Shown here in pieces: positions 1 through 5,247 of a stretch of DNA of 5,247 nucleotides. Source of the stretch: a bacterium (GTDB taxonomy: Bacteria > Babelota > Babeliae > Babelales > RVW-14); assembly GCA_023249895.1 (NCBI GenBank), contig JAHFBS010000074.1:1-5247 (forward strand). Reading direction: 5' to 3'. Made by a program: the position numbers and the translations under genes. Position 1 is the first letter of the stretch, and every line of letters begins with the position of its first letter. Below the pieces are notes generated by a model, which was given only the letters and a program-made list of their open reading frames with translations, searched no databases and was not told where the DNA came from.

Positions 1-1
1 A

Positions 2-250
2 CGCTTTACGCCGCCGCCCTATCCACATACAGCTTCAGCAGCACCGCGTTTAGCCACGGCAATCGGTTCAGCACCCACTGCAACAACCGCTCGCACGCCG
101 TGGTCAAAAAATCAAACGGTCTTTCACCAGAAATTTGGGGTTGGCATTATTACTGAGGTCGAAAAAGCACCCGAACAGGATTTTTACATTACCGCACTCT
201 TTAAATGCGGCAAGAAGAAAATCCTTGCAAGCTTTTTATCAAAGCATTGA
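2..250 (+). CDS. C-terminal end of a probable UvrD/PcrA-type DNA helicase (5' truncated by window edge)
   Basis: An open frame runs in from the left edge and ends at TGA 248-250, giving the last 82 residues of a protein. The first ~33 residues are a Pro/Ala/Thr-rich linker. From about residue 34 a compact module follows: W34, then TVFHQKFGVGIITEVE (39-54), then a short strand segment and CGKKKILASFL (69-79). In UvrD/PcrA superfamily-1 helicases the extreme C-terminus is a Tudor-like domain with the pattern 'W..gd.V.H.kFG.G.V..v' followed by 'v.F....kkl', after a flexible linker, and this tail fits well. That family unwinds DNA in repair and replication, and its C-terminal domain binds partners such as RNA polymerase. 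No helicase motif lies inside the window, so identity rests on the tail alone. The next gene, on the same strand, starts 78 bp downstream; no clear terminator lies between. Confidence 0.62.
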   Translation, partial: RFTPPPYPHTASAAPRLATAIGSAPTATTARTPWSKNQTVFHQKFGVGIITEVEKAPEQDFYITALFKCGKKKILASFLSKH

Positions 251-256
251 CTTGTT

Positions 257-322
257 CTCCCCTCTCCTGAAATCCTAACTGCGATTTGATGACTTAAATT
301 TATGGGAATTTTATGAGGGGAG
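257..322 (+). promoter_or_regulatory. Possible RBS-masking inverted repeat upstream of the binding-protein gene
   Basis: CTCCCCTC at 257-264 is the perfect 8-base reverse complement of GAGGGGAG at 315-322, which is the Shine-Dalgarno sequence of the GTG-started gene at 329. In a transcript reading through from the helicase gene, the two arms could pair and hide the ribosome binding site. The 50-base loop is long and pairing stops at both ends of the 8-mer, so this may be chance between pyrimidine-rich and purine-rich stretches. No good -35/-10 promoter pair was found in 251-314. Confidence 0.3.
315..322 (+). promoter_or_regulatory. Ribosome binding site deciding a GTG start
   Basis: GAGGGGAG lies six bases before the GTG at 329. 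It is the reason for choosing that GTG, which also gives a proper positively charged N-terminus for a signal peptide. The next in-frame ATG (residue 9) would start inside the hydrophobic core. Confidence 0.7.
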
Positions 323-328
323 TCAGTC

Positions 329-1501
329 GTGTTACATCGCTTCATATATTTTATGGTAATCACCGCCGTTATGGTGAGTAATGGCCTGTATGCCACCTAC
401 CCACCAATACCCATCCAACACGAATATCACCACACCATCGTGCCGCTCTGCACCTCATTTCCACTGGTAGGAGATCAGAGCGTTATCGGCAGGCAGCTCC
501 TGTCAGGCGTAGAAAATTATCTTAAAGAGTTCAGACACTTCACCACTGAAGCTGACGACGGCCAACGCCACCTCATTATTCGCCACATCAAAAATAATAA
601 AGAGACCGATGACGCGGGCCTTGATTCCCTCAAAAGCATGCTGCCGCTCTCACCACTCGTTCTCGGCCTGTTAGACACCGACACCTTCTTCTCGCTCATC
701 CCCTCACTCCGTCACAAGCAACTGTGCCTCCTTTTCCCCGTCGAGGGAAATCAGGAGCTGCGCACACTCAAGCTTGAAAATGTCATTTACTTCCGACCAT
801 CGTATGAAAAAGAGCTTGAAGCACTCATTCATTATGCTGTTACCATCAAACACAAGACGGCAATTGCGGTACTTTACGAAGCAAGTTTGTGGGGCAAGAG
901 CCTACTCGTCTCGCTTGAAAAAATACTTGCACGCTCCAACATCAAACCAATCATCGCTGCTCCCTATGCGCAAGGCACCGTAGAAATTGAACACGCACTC
1001 ACGGCCATCACACAAACGGGCCCCAATGCGCTTATTTTTTTAGCACAGCCGCGGCCAGCCTATAACTTCATTAGTAATGCGCTCAACACCAATTTAAACA
1101 ATTGTCTCTTTTTAGGCCTTTCCAATCTGGGCGTTATTCAAAATCTGCTCAAAACATCACGCGGCCTTGATATCGCCGTTACCTCCGTTGTGCCTCAAGC
1201 ATCTACCAGCCAACTGCCCATCGCGCAAGAATATCGCCGCGCCATGCACAGTTTTTTAACCTCACATGACGATTCACCGTTCTACTTTGAATCCTTTATT
1301 ACCTTGGCGCTGTTGGACAAAAGCCTTACCACACTCGGCAACAACCTGAGCATTCCATCACTGATCCACGCATTAGAGTCGTTACATAACGAAAATTTTA
1401 AAGGGCTGCACTTGAATTTTGATCCTTCAGATCGTTCACTTTCTTCTGCGGTGTGGATCAATCCCGGGTTGCACCATGAATGGATAGCGTATTCTCACTA
1501 A
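329..1501 (+). CDS. Secreted type-1 periplasmic binding protein (branched-chain amino acid-binding LivJ/LivK-like fold)
   Basis: The 390-residue product begins with a signal peptide: a short basic N-terminus, a hydrophobic core and a likely cleavage after GLYA (residues 19-22). There is no lipobox cysteine, so a soluble periplasmic protein is expected. The mature part follows the two-lobed type-1 binding-protein pattern. The first strand and helix are IVPLCTSFPLVGDQ (37-50) then GRQLLSGVENYL (54-65). A segment at 150-160 has the family's 'fRpsy.kel' form, and KTAIAVLYEASLWGKSL (176-192) is the 'vavly....yG.' core. GPNALIFLA (231-239) and FLGLSNLG (261-268) are later strands, and FYFESFITLALLDKSL (318-333) is the 'yea..a...aL' helix. 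Length is normal for the family (~350-400). These proteins bind amino acids, amides or other small solutes; the ligand cannot be read from sequence. No ABC transporter genes follow. Instead a ligand-gated channel gene starts 24 bp downstream, so the protein probably serves as a sensor subunit rather than for uptake. Confidence 0.87.
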   Translation: MLHRFIYFMVITAVMVSNGLYATYPPIPIQHEYHHTIVPLCTSFPLVGDQSVIGRQLLSGVENYLKEFRHFTTEADDGQRHLIIRHIKNNKETDDAGLDSLKSMLPLSPLVLGLLDTDTFFSLIPSLRHKQLCLLFPVEGNQELRTLKLENVIYFRPSYEKELEALIHYAVTIKHKTAIAVLYEASLWGKSLLVSLEKILARSNIKPIIAAPYAQGTVEIEHALTAITQTGPNALIFLAQPRPAYNFISNALNTNLNNCLFLGLSNLGVIQNLLKTSRGLDIAVTSVVPQASTSQLPIAQEYRRAMHSFLTSHDDSPFYFESFITLALLDKSLTTLGNNLSIPSLIHALESLHNENFKGLHLNFDPSDRSLSSAVWINPGLHHEWIAYSH

Positions 1502-1525
1502 CCATATAAAAAGAAGAGTGCTCAT

Positions 1526-2647
1526 ATGCAAGCACGTGTATTAAAATCACTCAACGCACTACTTGATATCAAAGTTAAATTTCTTGTTTTTGTTTTACTC
1601 TTTTTTTACATCATCGGATTGTTTGTTGTTGCGCTCAGCACTTTTAGAAGCAACGATCCAATACCCGATGTAAAAATGATCAGCTTTGAAATGCGTAAGC
1701 AATTCCGCGATCTTGCCAGTCGCGTCAAAGTGGGACTTTATATCAGAAACTTTCCCACCTTCAATTTCATTAACAATGATTTTGTCGTCAACGCCATGAT
1801 CTGGTTCGAGTTCAACAAAAATGAGATCATGCTGAGTACCATCAATCAGTTCTCATTTGAAAATAGTAAAATTCTGCATAAATCAGATCCCTACGTCACG
1901 CTGCATGAAGGCAAAATGCTCGTGCAATACGACGTCATTTTTGAAACCAAAACCAACATTAATTTCTATCGCTTCCCGCTTGAAGACCACCGCCTTTCTA
2001 TTGTGCTGACCAACAATTTTATTTCGCCCAATGAAATGTATTTTGATGACAGCTTTGGCGCGCTCTCATTTATTGTATCCGATCGGCTGTTTACCTCCGA
2101 CTGGGATGTTCATGCACTGCGCAGCGTATCGGGATATACGGCGCTGGCATTTGATAAATACGCGCCGCAACGCGAGATGCTCAGCCCTAAGGCGGTATTC
2201 ACGATCGACTTTAAAAAAATTGGTATCAACAAAATTTTACTCATTTTTGTCCCCCTCTTTGCCGCCATTCTTCTGGCGCTTTTTAGCTTTCTCATGAGCT
2301 TTAATAATCATAACGGCAAGGCAACCGTCGGCCTAACTGCCATCACCGCACTACTGGGATATCGCTTTGTCATTCAGCAGATGAGCCCACCGGTCGGCTA
2401 CTTTACGCTCACCGATAAGATTTTTACCTTTTTCCTCCTCTTTGCATTTTTAATTTTTGTCTTTCACGTTCTGCTCACGCGGCATTATTTTTTTTGGGAA
2501 GAACGCGAAAAAATTAAACGCGCTGAGCAGCCGGAAACCGATCTCAATTATCTGCCGCCACGCATCACCGAACGCATCAATGCGGCAGCATATTACGTTT
2601 TTGTCAGTGTATTTGTCATGGTTATAACCTATCTCATCATGGTCTAA
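1526..2647 (+). CDS. Pentameric ligand-gated ion channel (prokaryotic Cys-loop/Pro-loop receptor homologue)
   Basis: The 373-residue product has the pLGIC layout. A basic N-terminus and hydrophobic segment (about 17-38) form a signal anchor or uncleaved signal. The extracellular beta-sandwich spans about 48-232: VKVGLYIRNFPTFNF (67-81) with DFVVNAMIWFEF (85-96) are the opening strands, the loop-apex signature is FYRFPLEDHRLSIVL (147-161), and SDWDV (191-195) and PKAVFTIDFKK (221-231) follow. Four membrane helices come next: M1 ~235-257 with conserved Pro243, M2 ~265-283, M3 ~296-317 and M4 ~351-372. The M2-M3 turn SPPVGYFTLTDK (287-298) matches the family's 'lP.vpY.T..D'. The M3-M4 linker is short, as in bacterial channels such as GLIC and ELIC. 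The protein has no cysteine, so there is no disulfide Cys-loop, but Pro151 is kept. It should form a homopentameric inner-membrane channel with the sensor domain in the periplasm. A weak GAAGAG (1513-1518) precedes the ATG. It lies between a binding-protein gene and a pseudophosphatase gene in an apparent operon. Ion selectivity and ligand are unknown. Confidence 0.88.
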   Translation: MQARVLKSLNALLDIKVKFLVFVLLFFYIIGLFVVALSTFRSNDPIPDVKMISFEMRKQFRDLASRVKVGLYIRNFPTFNFINNDFVVNAMIWFEFNKNEIMLSTINQFSFENSKILHKSDPYVTLHEGKMLVQYDVIFETKTNINFYRFPLEDHRLSIVLTNNFISPNEMYFDDSFGALSFIVSDRLFTSDWDVHALRSVSGYTALAFDKYAPQREMLSPKAVFTIDFKKIGINKILLIFVPLFAAILLALFSFLMSFNNHNGKATVGLTAITALLGYRFVIQQMSPPVGYFTLTDKIFTFFLLFAFLIFVFHVLLTRHYFFWEEREKIKRAEQPETDLNYLPPRITERINAAAYYVFVSVFVMVITYLIMV

Positions 2648-2651
2648 GGAG
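2646..2651 (+). promoter_or_regulatory. Ribosome binding site overlapping the channel stop codon
   Basis: AAGGAG uses the last two bases of the channel's TAA stop and sits six bases before the ATG at 2658. This overlap supports translational coupling and co-transcription of the channel and pseudophosphatase genes, and fixes the start of the latter. Confidence 0.75.
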
Positions 2652-2657
2652 CTTGTC

Positions 2658-3956
2658 ATGAAGAAAGAATCGGTACATCAACAAACCTTGCATGAACTGG
2701 TGCAATGGCTCAAAACCATTGGCCTTGTTTCACTTATCGCCCTCTGCATCTTTGTCATCATATGGCTCATCCCGCGGCCCTACCACACACGAGGGTTCAA
2801 CACGATTACTGACTTGCAGCGCTATGGCAGCACGATTGATGAGTTCATCAAAATGGATAACAATAATTTTAATTTCCCATCTTACGAGTCGTATTATCAA
2901 GAAAACTTTGGTCCCTGTCTTGCACGCACCCTGCGTGACAAACTAAATTGGCCACTATATACCCTTCACCTCCGACAAGCTCCTTATTTTTCTGCAAGCT
3001 TTTTTAAAACACTACTTGATGACGTGACAAACTACCGCAAAGCACGTGGCTGGCAGGGAGATTTTATTCAAAAAATAGAGGTTAAAGAATCATCAAAGCT
3101 CGTCATCTTTGGACCGGTGCAAGGGGCGTATCATGGACTTGTGCGCTACTTTGAAAAGCTCAAAGAGCTCAAGATTATCGATGAAAATCTTATGGTACAA
3201 CGACCAGATTATTATTTGATATTTTTGGGCAATGTCGTTAACCGCTCACCGTACACGCTTGAAATCTTTTCGATCCTTTTGGAGTTACTCAAAAAAAATC
3301 CTGAAAATGTAATTTATTTAAAAGGATCTCAAGAGTACAAGGAAAATTGGAAGATACACACGCTCGAACGCGAATTAATCTATAGAGCAAAAAATTTATC
3401 CTCATCATTAATTCCACTTCAAGATGAAATTGATGAATTCTTCAACACCCTCCCTATCACCCTCTATTGCACCATACCGTTCATCAAAGATACAAAATTA
3501 AACTATTTTAAATGCGCTGCATTTATTGACGATGACCGATATTTTGAGCTTATCGATGCACCTCGCTACGCAACATTTCTCAAACAAAAATCAAGTGAAC
3601 GGTTAACAACTTTTGACATCAACCATGGATCAAACAATGATCCTGAAGCTGCAAATATTGTTTCTCGCGCTATGGTTCGCGATATCAAGAAACGAGACAG
3701 TTATGAAGAAATGGATGGGCTGCGATCATTACCCCCAACAAAAGGCATCCCTACGTGGAGTGTGTTATCAACATCAGCAGAACCATATCGTGTTGGCTTA
3801 AAATTCTTTCATGACGCTTTTGTTATTATTACACCAGCGCATCAACTAGATAACTGGGGAATCACACTTTATAATCGAGATATGCGAAATAAAGATGATA
3901 ATTCGTTTAAAAGCAGAGCATACAGCTTTTTTGGAAGCACGCTAGAGCAACAATAA
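2658..3956 (+). CDS. Membrane-anchored PPP-family pseudophosphatase (calcineurin-like fold, catalytic residues lost)
   Basis: The 432-residue product has one membrane helix near its start (about 20-38) and then a large soluble part. Residues ~147-405 follow the order of PPP Ser/Thr phosphatases (PP1/calcineurin type), but the motifs are altered. KLVIFGPVQG (147-156) stands for GDxHG, IFLGNVVNRS (188-197) for GDxVDRG, YLKGSQE (220-226) for RGNHE. FFNTLPITLYC (261-271) matches the 'f..LPla' helix and is followed by KCAAF (285-289) where HGG is expected. KRDSYEEMDG (345-354) replaces the 'RaH...dG' segment, and TWSVLSTSAEPY (366-377) replaces 'TiFSAPNY'. Spacing from the second to the third motif (32 residues) is the same as in PP1. 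All expected metal ligands and the catalytic His and Asp are therefore missing, so hydrolysis by the PPP mechanism is not expected. The reading frame is intact, so this is not a decayed gene. The side of the membrane on which the domain lies is unclear, as positive charges flank both ends of the helix. G+C falls along the gene, from about 45% to about 35%. A scaffold or phospho-ligand-sensing role beside the channel is an inference. Confidence 0.72.
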   Translation: MKKESVHQQTLHELVQWLKTIGLVSLIALCIFVIIWLIPRPYHTRGFNTITDLQRYGSTIDEFIKMDNNNFNFPSYESYYQENFGPCLARTLRDKLNWPLYTLHLRQAPYFSASFFKTLLDDVTNYRKARGWQGDFIQKIEVKESSKLVIFGPVQGAYHGLVRYFEKLKELKIIDENLMVQRPDYYLIFLGNVVNRSPYTLEIFSILLELLKKNPENVIYLKGSQEYKENWKIHTLERELIYRAKNLSSSLIPLQDEIDEFFNTLPITLYCTIPFIKDTKLNYFKCAAFIDDDRYFELIDAPRYATFLKQKSSERLTTFDINHGSNNDPEAANIVSRAMVRDIKKRDSYEEMDGLRSLPPTKGIPTWSVLSTSAEPYRVGLKFFHDAFVIITPAHQLDNWGITLYNRDMRNKDDNSFKSRAYSFFGSTLEQQ

Positions 3957-3957
3957 T

Positions 3958-4728
3958 CTAGGCGCCACCTCCAAATCTGCGTTTTTTCGAATTAAATTTT
4001 CGGATAAAAAATTTCAGGTCATCGAGAGTAAAATCTGGGAAATATTTATCTGAAAAATATATCTCAGCGTATTCTAATTCCCACGACATAAAGCCAGAAA
4101 GTCTTGTTTCTGAGCCTGTTCTTATGATGAAATCGGGGCAGGGATATTGTTGCCCTCCAAAATCAGTATGCTGCTCAAAAACTTCACGTGTTATTTGATT
4201 TGGGATTAGTCCCTCTGAAACAATTTTCTTTGTTGCTCTTACAATTTCGTCTTGTCCCCCATAAATAATCCCCAAGTTGAGCACATGTGCATCAAAAATC
4301 TTTGTCTGCGCTTCAATTTCTGTAAGATTTTTGTGCAAACATTCAGGTAGATCTCTTTTTTGTCCAATATGAACAACTTTACAATTTTCTTTAATTACCA
4401 TTTCGCGAACTGATTCGCAAAGTCGTGCACACGCTTCATGAAATATTATCATTTGTTCTTTTGGCCGTCCCACCATATTTGCAGGCGATGAAAGCCATAT
4501 GGTCAATGTTGGAATTTCTGCTCGCAAGAAAAATTCAACTATGGGAACTAATCGCAAAACCATTTCTTGGTATCCATCCCAGATGGACAACCCATGCTCC
4601 CTTGCCCACCGACGATCTCCATCAGGAATAATGGCAAAGTGATGAATTTTAGAACATAGTTCCCGAATATTTTCTTCTTCACAAGAACCAAACAACTTGG
4701 GTAGTAATTTTTTTATTCGAGAAATCAT
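3958..4728 (-). CDS. uppS: Isoprenyl transferase / undecaprenyl diphosphate synthase (cis-prenyltransferase)
   Basis: This enzyme adds isopentenyl units in cis to farnesyl diphosphate to make the C55 (or similar) lipid carrier for peptidoglycan and other envelope glycans; it acts at the cytoplasmic face of the membrane. Family motifs, numbered from the start chosen here (256 residues), are AIIPDGDRRWA (32-42) with catalytic Asp36, TIWLSSPANM (76-85), GRP at 87-89, LNLGIIYGGQDEIV (151-164), FIIRTGSETRLSGF (200-213) with the two pyrophosphate-binding Arg203 and Arg209, LEYAEIYF (218-225) and RRFGG (250-254). Departures from the usual form are Asp38 for the Asn of DGN, Tyr53 for the His of GH, and Gln159 for the Arg of YGGR. 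An in-frame ATG at 4782 gives 274 residues, but the ATG at 4728 has AGGGAAGG eight bases before it and gives a length nearer the family norm (~230-255), so it is preferred. Its stop codon is one base from that of the pseudophosphatase gene, which converges on it. Confidence 0.9.
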   Translation of the reverse strand: MISRIKKLLPKLFGSCEEENIRELCSKIHHFAIIPDGDRRWAREHGLSIWDGYQEMVLRLVPIVEFFLRAEIPTLTIWLSSPANMVGRPKEQMIIFHEACARLCESVREMVIKENCKVVHIGQKRDLPECLHKNLTEIEAQTKIFDAHVLNLGIIYGGQDEIVRATKKIVSEGLIPNQITREVFEQHTDFGGQQYPCPDFIIRTGSETRLSGFMSWELEYAEIYFSDKYFPDFTLDDLKFFIRKFNSKKRRFGGGA

Positions 4729-4736
4729 GAAGCAAG

Positions 4737-4744
4737 CCTTCCCT
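4737..4744 (-). promoter_or_regulatory. Ribosome binding site supporting the shorter uppS start
   Basis: On the minus strand this reads AGGGAAGG, eight bases ahead of the ATG at 4728. The alternative ATG at 4782 has no purine-rich match in front of it. Confidence 0.5.
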
Positions 4745-4787
4745 ATAATCAACCAAGAAACCCCATCCACACCCTTAAGCATACTAT

Positions 4788-4818
4788 CTTATATTTTCAG
4801 TTAGCAACTTTCTATCAA
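4788..4818 (-). promoter_or_regulatory. Possible sigma-70-like promoter for uppS
   Basis: Minus-strand TTGATA (4818-4813) and TATAAG (4793-4788) each match five of six consensus bases, with a long 19-base spacer. Transcription would begin near 4781, at the upstream ATG (4782). That would leave a leader of about 50 bases before the preferred start at 4728 and again argues against the longer reading. The spacer length and AT-rich setting keep this tentative. Confidence 0.3.
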
Positions 4819-4867
4819 GAAAACCACGATTCCATATAGTAATATATTTCAGGCTAATTGAACATTA

Positions 4868-4920
4868 GAAATCAGCGTCAATAACATGCTACAAAATGAT
4901 ACCACACAGACGCTGAATTC
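4868..4920. repeat. Imperfect 12-bp inverted repeat
   Basis: GAAATCAGCGTC (4868-4879) and GACGCTGAATTC (4909-4920) are reverse complements at 11 of 12 positions, including an unbroken 8-bp core TCAGCGTC/GACGCTGA, around a 29-base centre. No T-tract follows on either strand, so it is not a typical terminator. It could be an operator for the divergent genes or a leader-RNA stem. Confidence 0.5.
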
Positions 4921-5080
4921 GGCGATTTATTCATTATTTTGGCCTCAACGAGTCATAAAACATTTCTGCCTGAATTTTTATGCGTCTGCATACGCAATTC
5001 GCTTGCAAAATAATTTCTATTTAGTAATATCAAAAGAACATTAACAATTTGTATATAAGTTTTCAATGGGGGTTATAATC

Positions 5081-5247
5081 ATGAAAACTGTATTACGTAA
5101 CTGTATGGTCAATGTTCTTCTTCTCAGTAGCTTGGGCGGCAACCTTGCTGCCATGAAAGGAGACGACGAAAAGACACCATTCTTATCAGAAAAATCTTCC
5201 CAAGAATCTTCAGGTTCATCATCTTCTTCGCACCCACGGCCGCCAGC
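5081..5247 (+). CDS. Secreted Ser-rich protein, N-terminal part (3' truncated by window edge)
   Basis: Fifty-five codons are visible before the window ends. The protein starts MKTVLRNCMVNVLLLSSLGG, a basic N-terminus plus hydrophobic core, with likely signal-peptidase cleavage around NLAA (residues 21-24). The mature start is charged (MKGDDEK, 25-31) and is followed by a Ser-rich, low-complexity stretch (about 38-50, with five serines in a row) and then HPRPP. Such linkers often precede a folded domain in exported proteins of host-associated bacteria, but no domain is visible here and no function can be given. The start is set by the first ATG ahead of the signal sequence; GGGGG (5068-5072) eight bases upstream is a weak ribosome binding site. 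It diverges from uppS and is unrelated by sequence to the other genes here. Confidence 0.75.
   Translation, partial: MKTVLRNCMVNVLLLSSLGGNLAAMKGDDEKTPFLSEKSSQESSGSSSSSHPRPP

Larger units (their letters stand above)
4783..5080. other. AT-rich intergenic region between divergent genes
   Basis: This stretch of about 300 bases separates uppS from the divergent secreted-protein gene. It holds the uppS promoter candidate, a 12-base inverted repeat (4868-4920), a small hairpin TGCGT/ACGCA (4981-4996), and TATAAT at 5074-5079. The last is too close to the ATG at 5081 to be its -10 box. A 52-codon open frame at 4886-5044 (+) has no ribosome binding site and no recognisable sequence, and is taken as chance. 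No RNA gene was recognised. Confidence 0.6.

Noticed and set aside
286..314. TTGATG plus TTTTAT as a promoter for the binding-protein gene
   Set aside because: The -10 match is weak and the transcript would begin inside the ribosome binding site.
329..1501. Substrate-binding subunit of an ABC importer
   Set aside because: No permease or ATPase gene is next to it; the adjoining gene is a ligand-gated channel. A distant transporter cannot be ruled out.
3909..3930. AAAAGC/GCTTTT hairpin followed by T residues as a terminator
   Set aside because: Only six mostly A-T pairs, located within the coding region before the stop codon; too weak to call.
2658..3956. Active metallophosphoesterase annotation
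   Set aside because: The fold matches, but GDxHG, GDxVDRG, GNHE, the HGG histidine and the RAH histidine are all altered, so phosphatase activity should not be assumed.
4886..5044. 52-codon open frame on the + strand in the intergenic region, beginning MLQNDTT
   Set aside because: No ribosome binding site before the ATG, no recognisable motif, and it runs through the inverted repeat; best explained as a chance open frame.
5074..5079. Perfect TATAAT before the secreted-protein gene
   Set aside because: It ends two bases before the ATG, so a start of transcription from it would fall inside the gene, and no -35 box lies at the right distance (TTAACA at 5041 is 27 bases away).

Overview
The window holds six protein-coding genes, two of them cut by the window edges, and no recognisable RNA gene, insertion sequence or CRISPR array. 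Signal peptides without a lipobox, an isoprenyl-diphosphate synthase and a periplasmic-binding-protein gene indicate a bacterium, probably with two membranes. The Ser-rich secreted protein at the right edge and the AT-rich right half resemble the small, host-associated Dependentiae (TM6)/Babeliae-type genomes. That assignment is an inference from general style, not from a marker gene.

Layout: 2-250 (+) is the C-terminal end of a probable UvrD/PcrA-type helicase (Pro/Ala/Thr-rich linker plus Tudor-like domain). After a 78-bp gap comes a compact three-gene cluster on the same strand, 329-3956. Its genes are a secreted type-1 periplasmic binding protein (LivJ/LivK-like), a pentameric ligand-gated ion channel (pLGIC, Cys-loop/Pro-loop receptor family), and a membrane-anchored protein with the PPP-type Ser/Thr phosphatase fold. 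In the last of these every metal-binding and catalytic motif has been replaced. The gaps inside the cluster are 24 bp and 10 bp, and the ribosome binding site of the third gene overlaps the stop codon of the second. The three are therefore very probably one operon. On the opposite strand, converging with a single base between stop codons, is a cis-prenyltransferase (uppS, 3958-4728). An AT-rich, apparently non-coding stretch (4783-5080) with one long inverted repeat separates it from the start of a secreted Ser-rich protein (5081 to the edge).

How the genes may work together: the binding protein would catch a small solute in the periplasm, and the channel, whose ligand-binding domain faces the same compartment, would respond by opening. 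The dead phosphatase-like protein would act as a non-enzymatic partner, for example a scaffold or a phospho-ligand sensor. An association of prokaryotic pLGICs with type-1 binding proteins has been noted before, but a pseudophosphatase as third partner is not something I know of. It is the strongest candidate here for an undescribed system. The helicase and uppS are probably unrelated housekeeping neighbours.

Base composition falls from roughly 50-55% G+C in the binding-protein gene to about 30-40% in uppS and the right intergenic region, judged from sampled lines.
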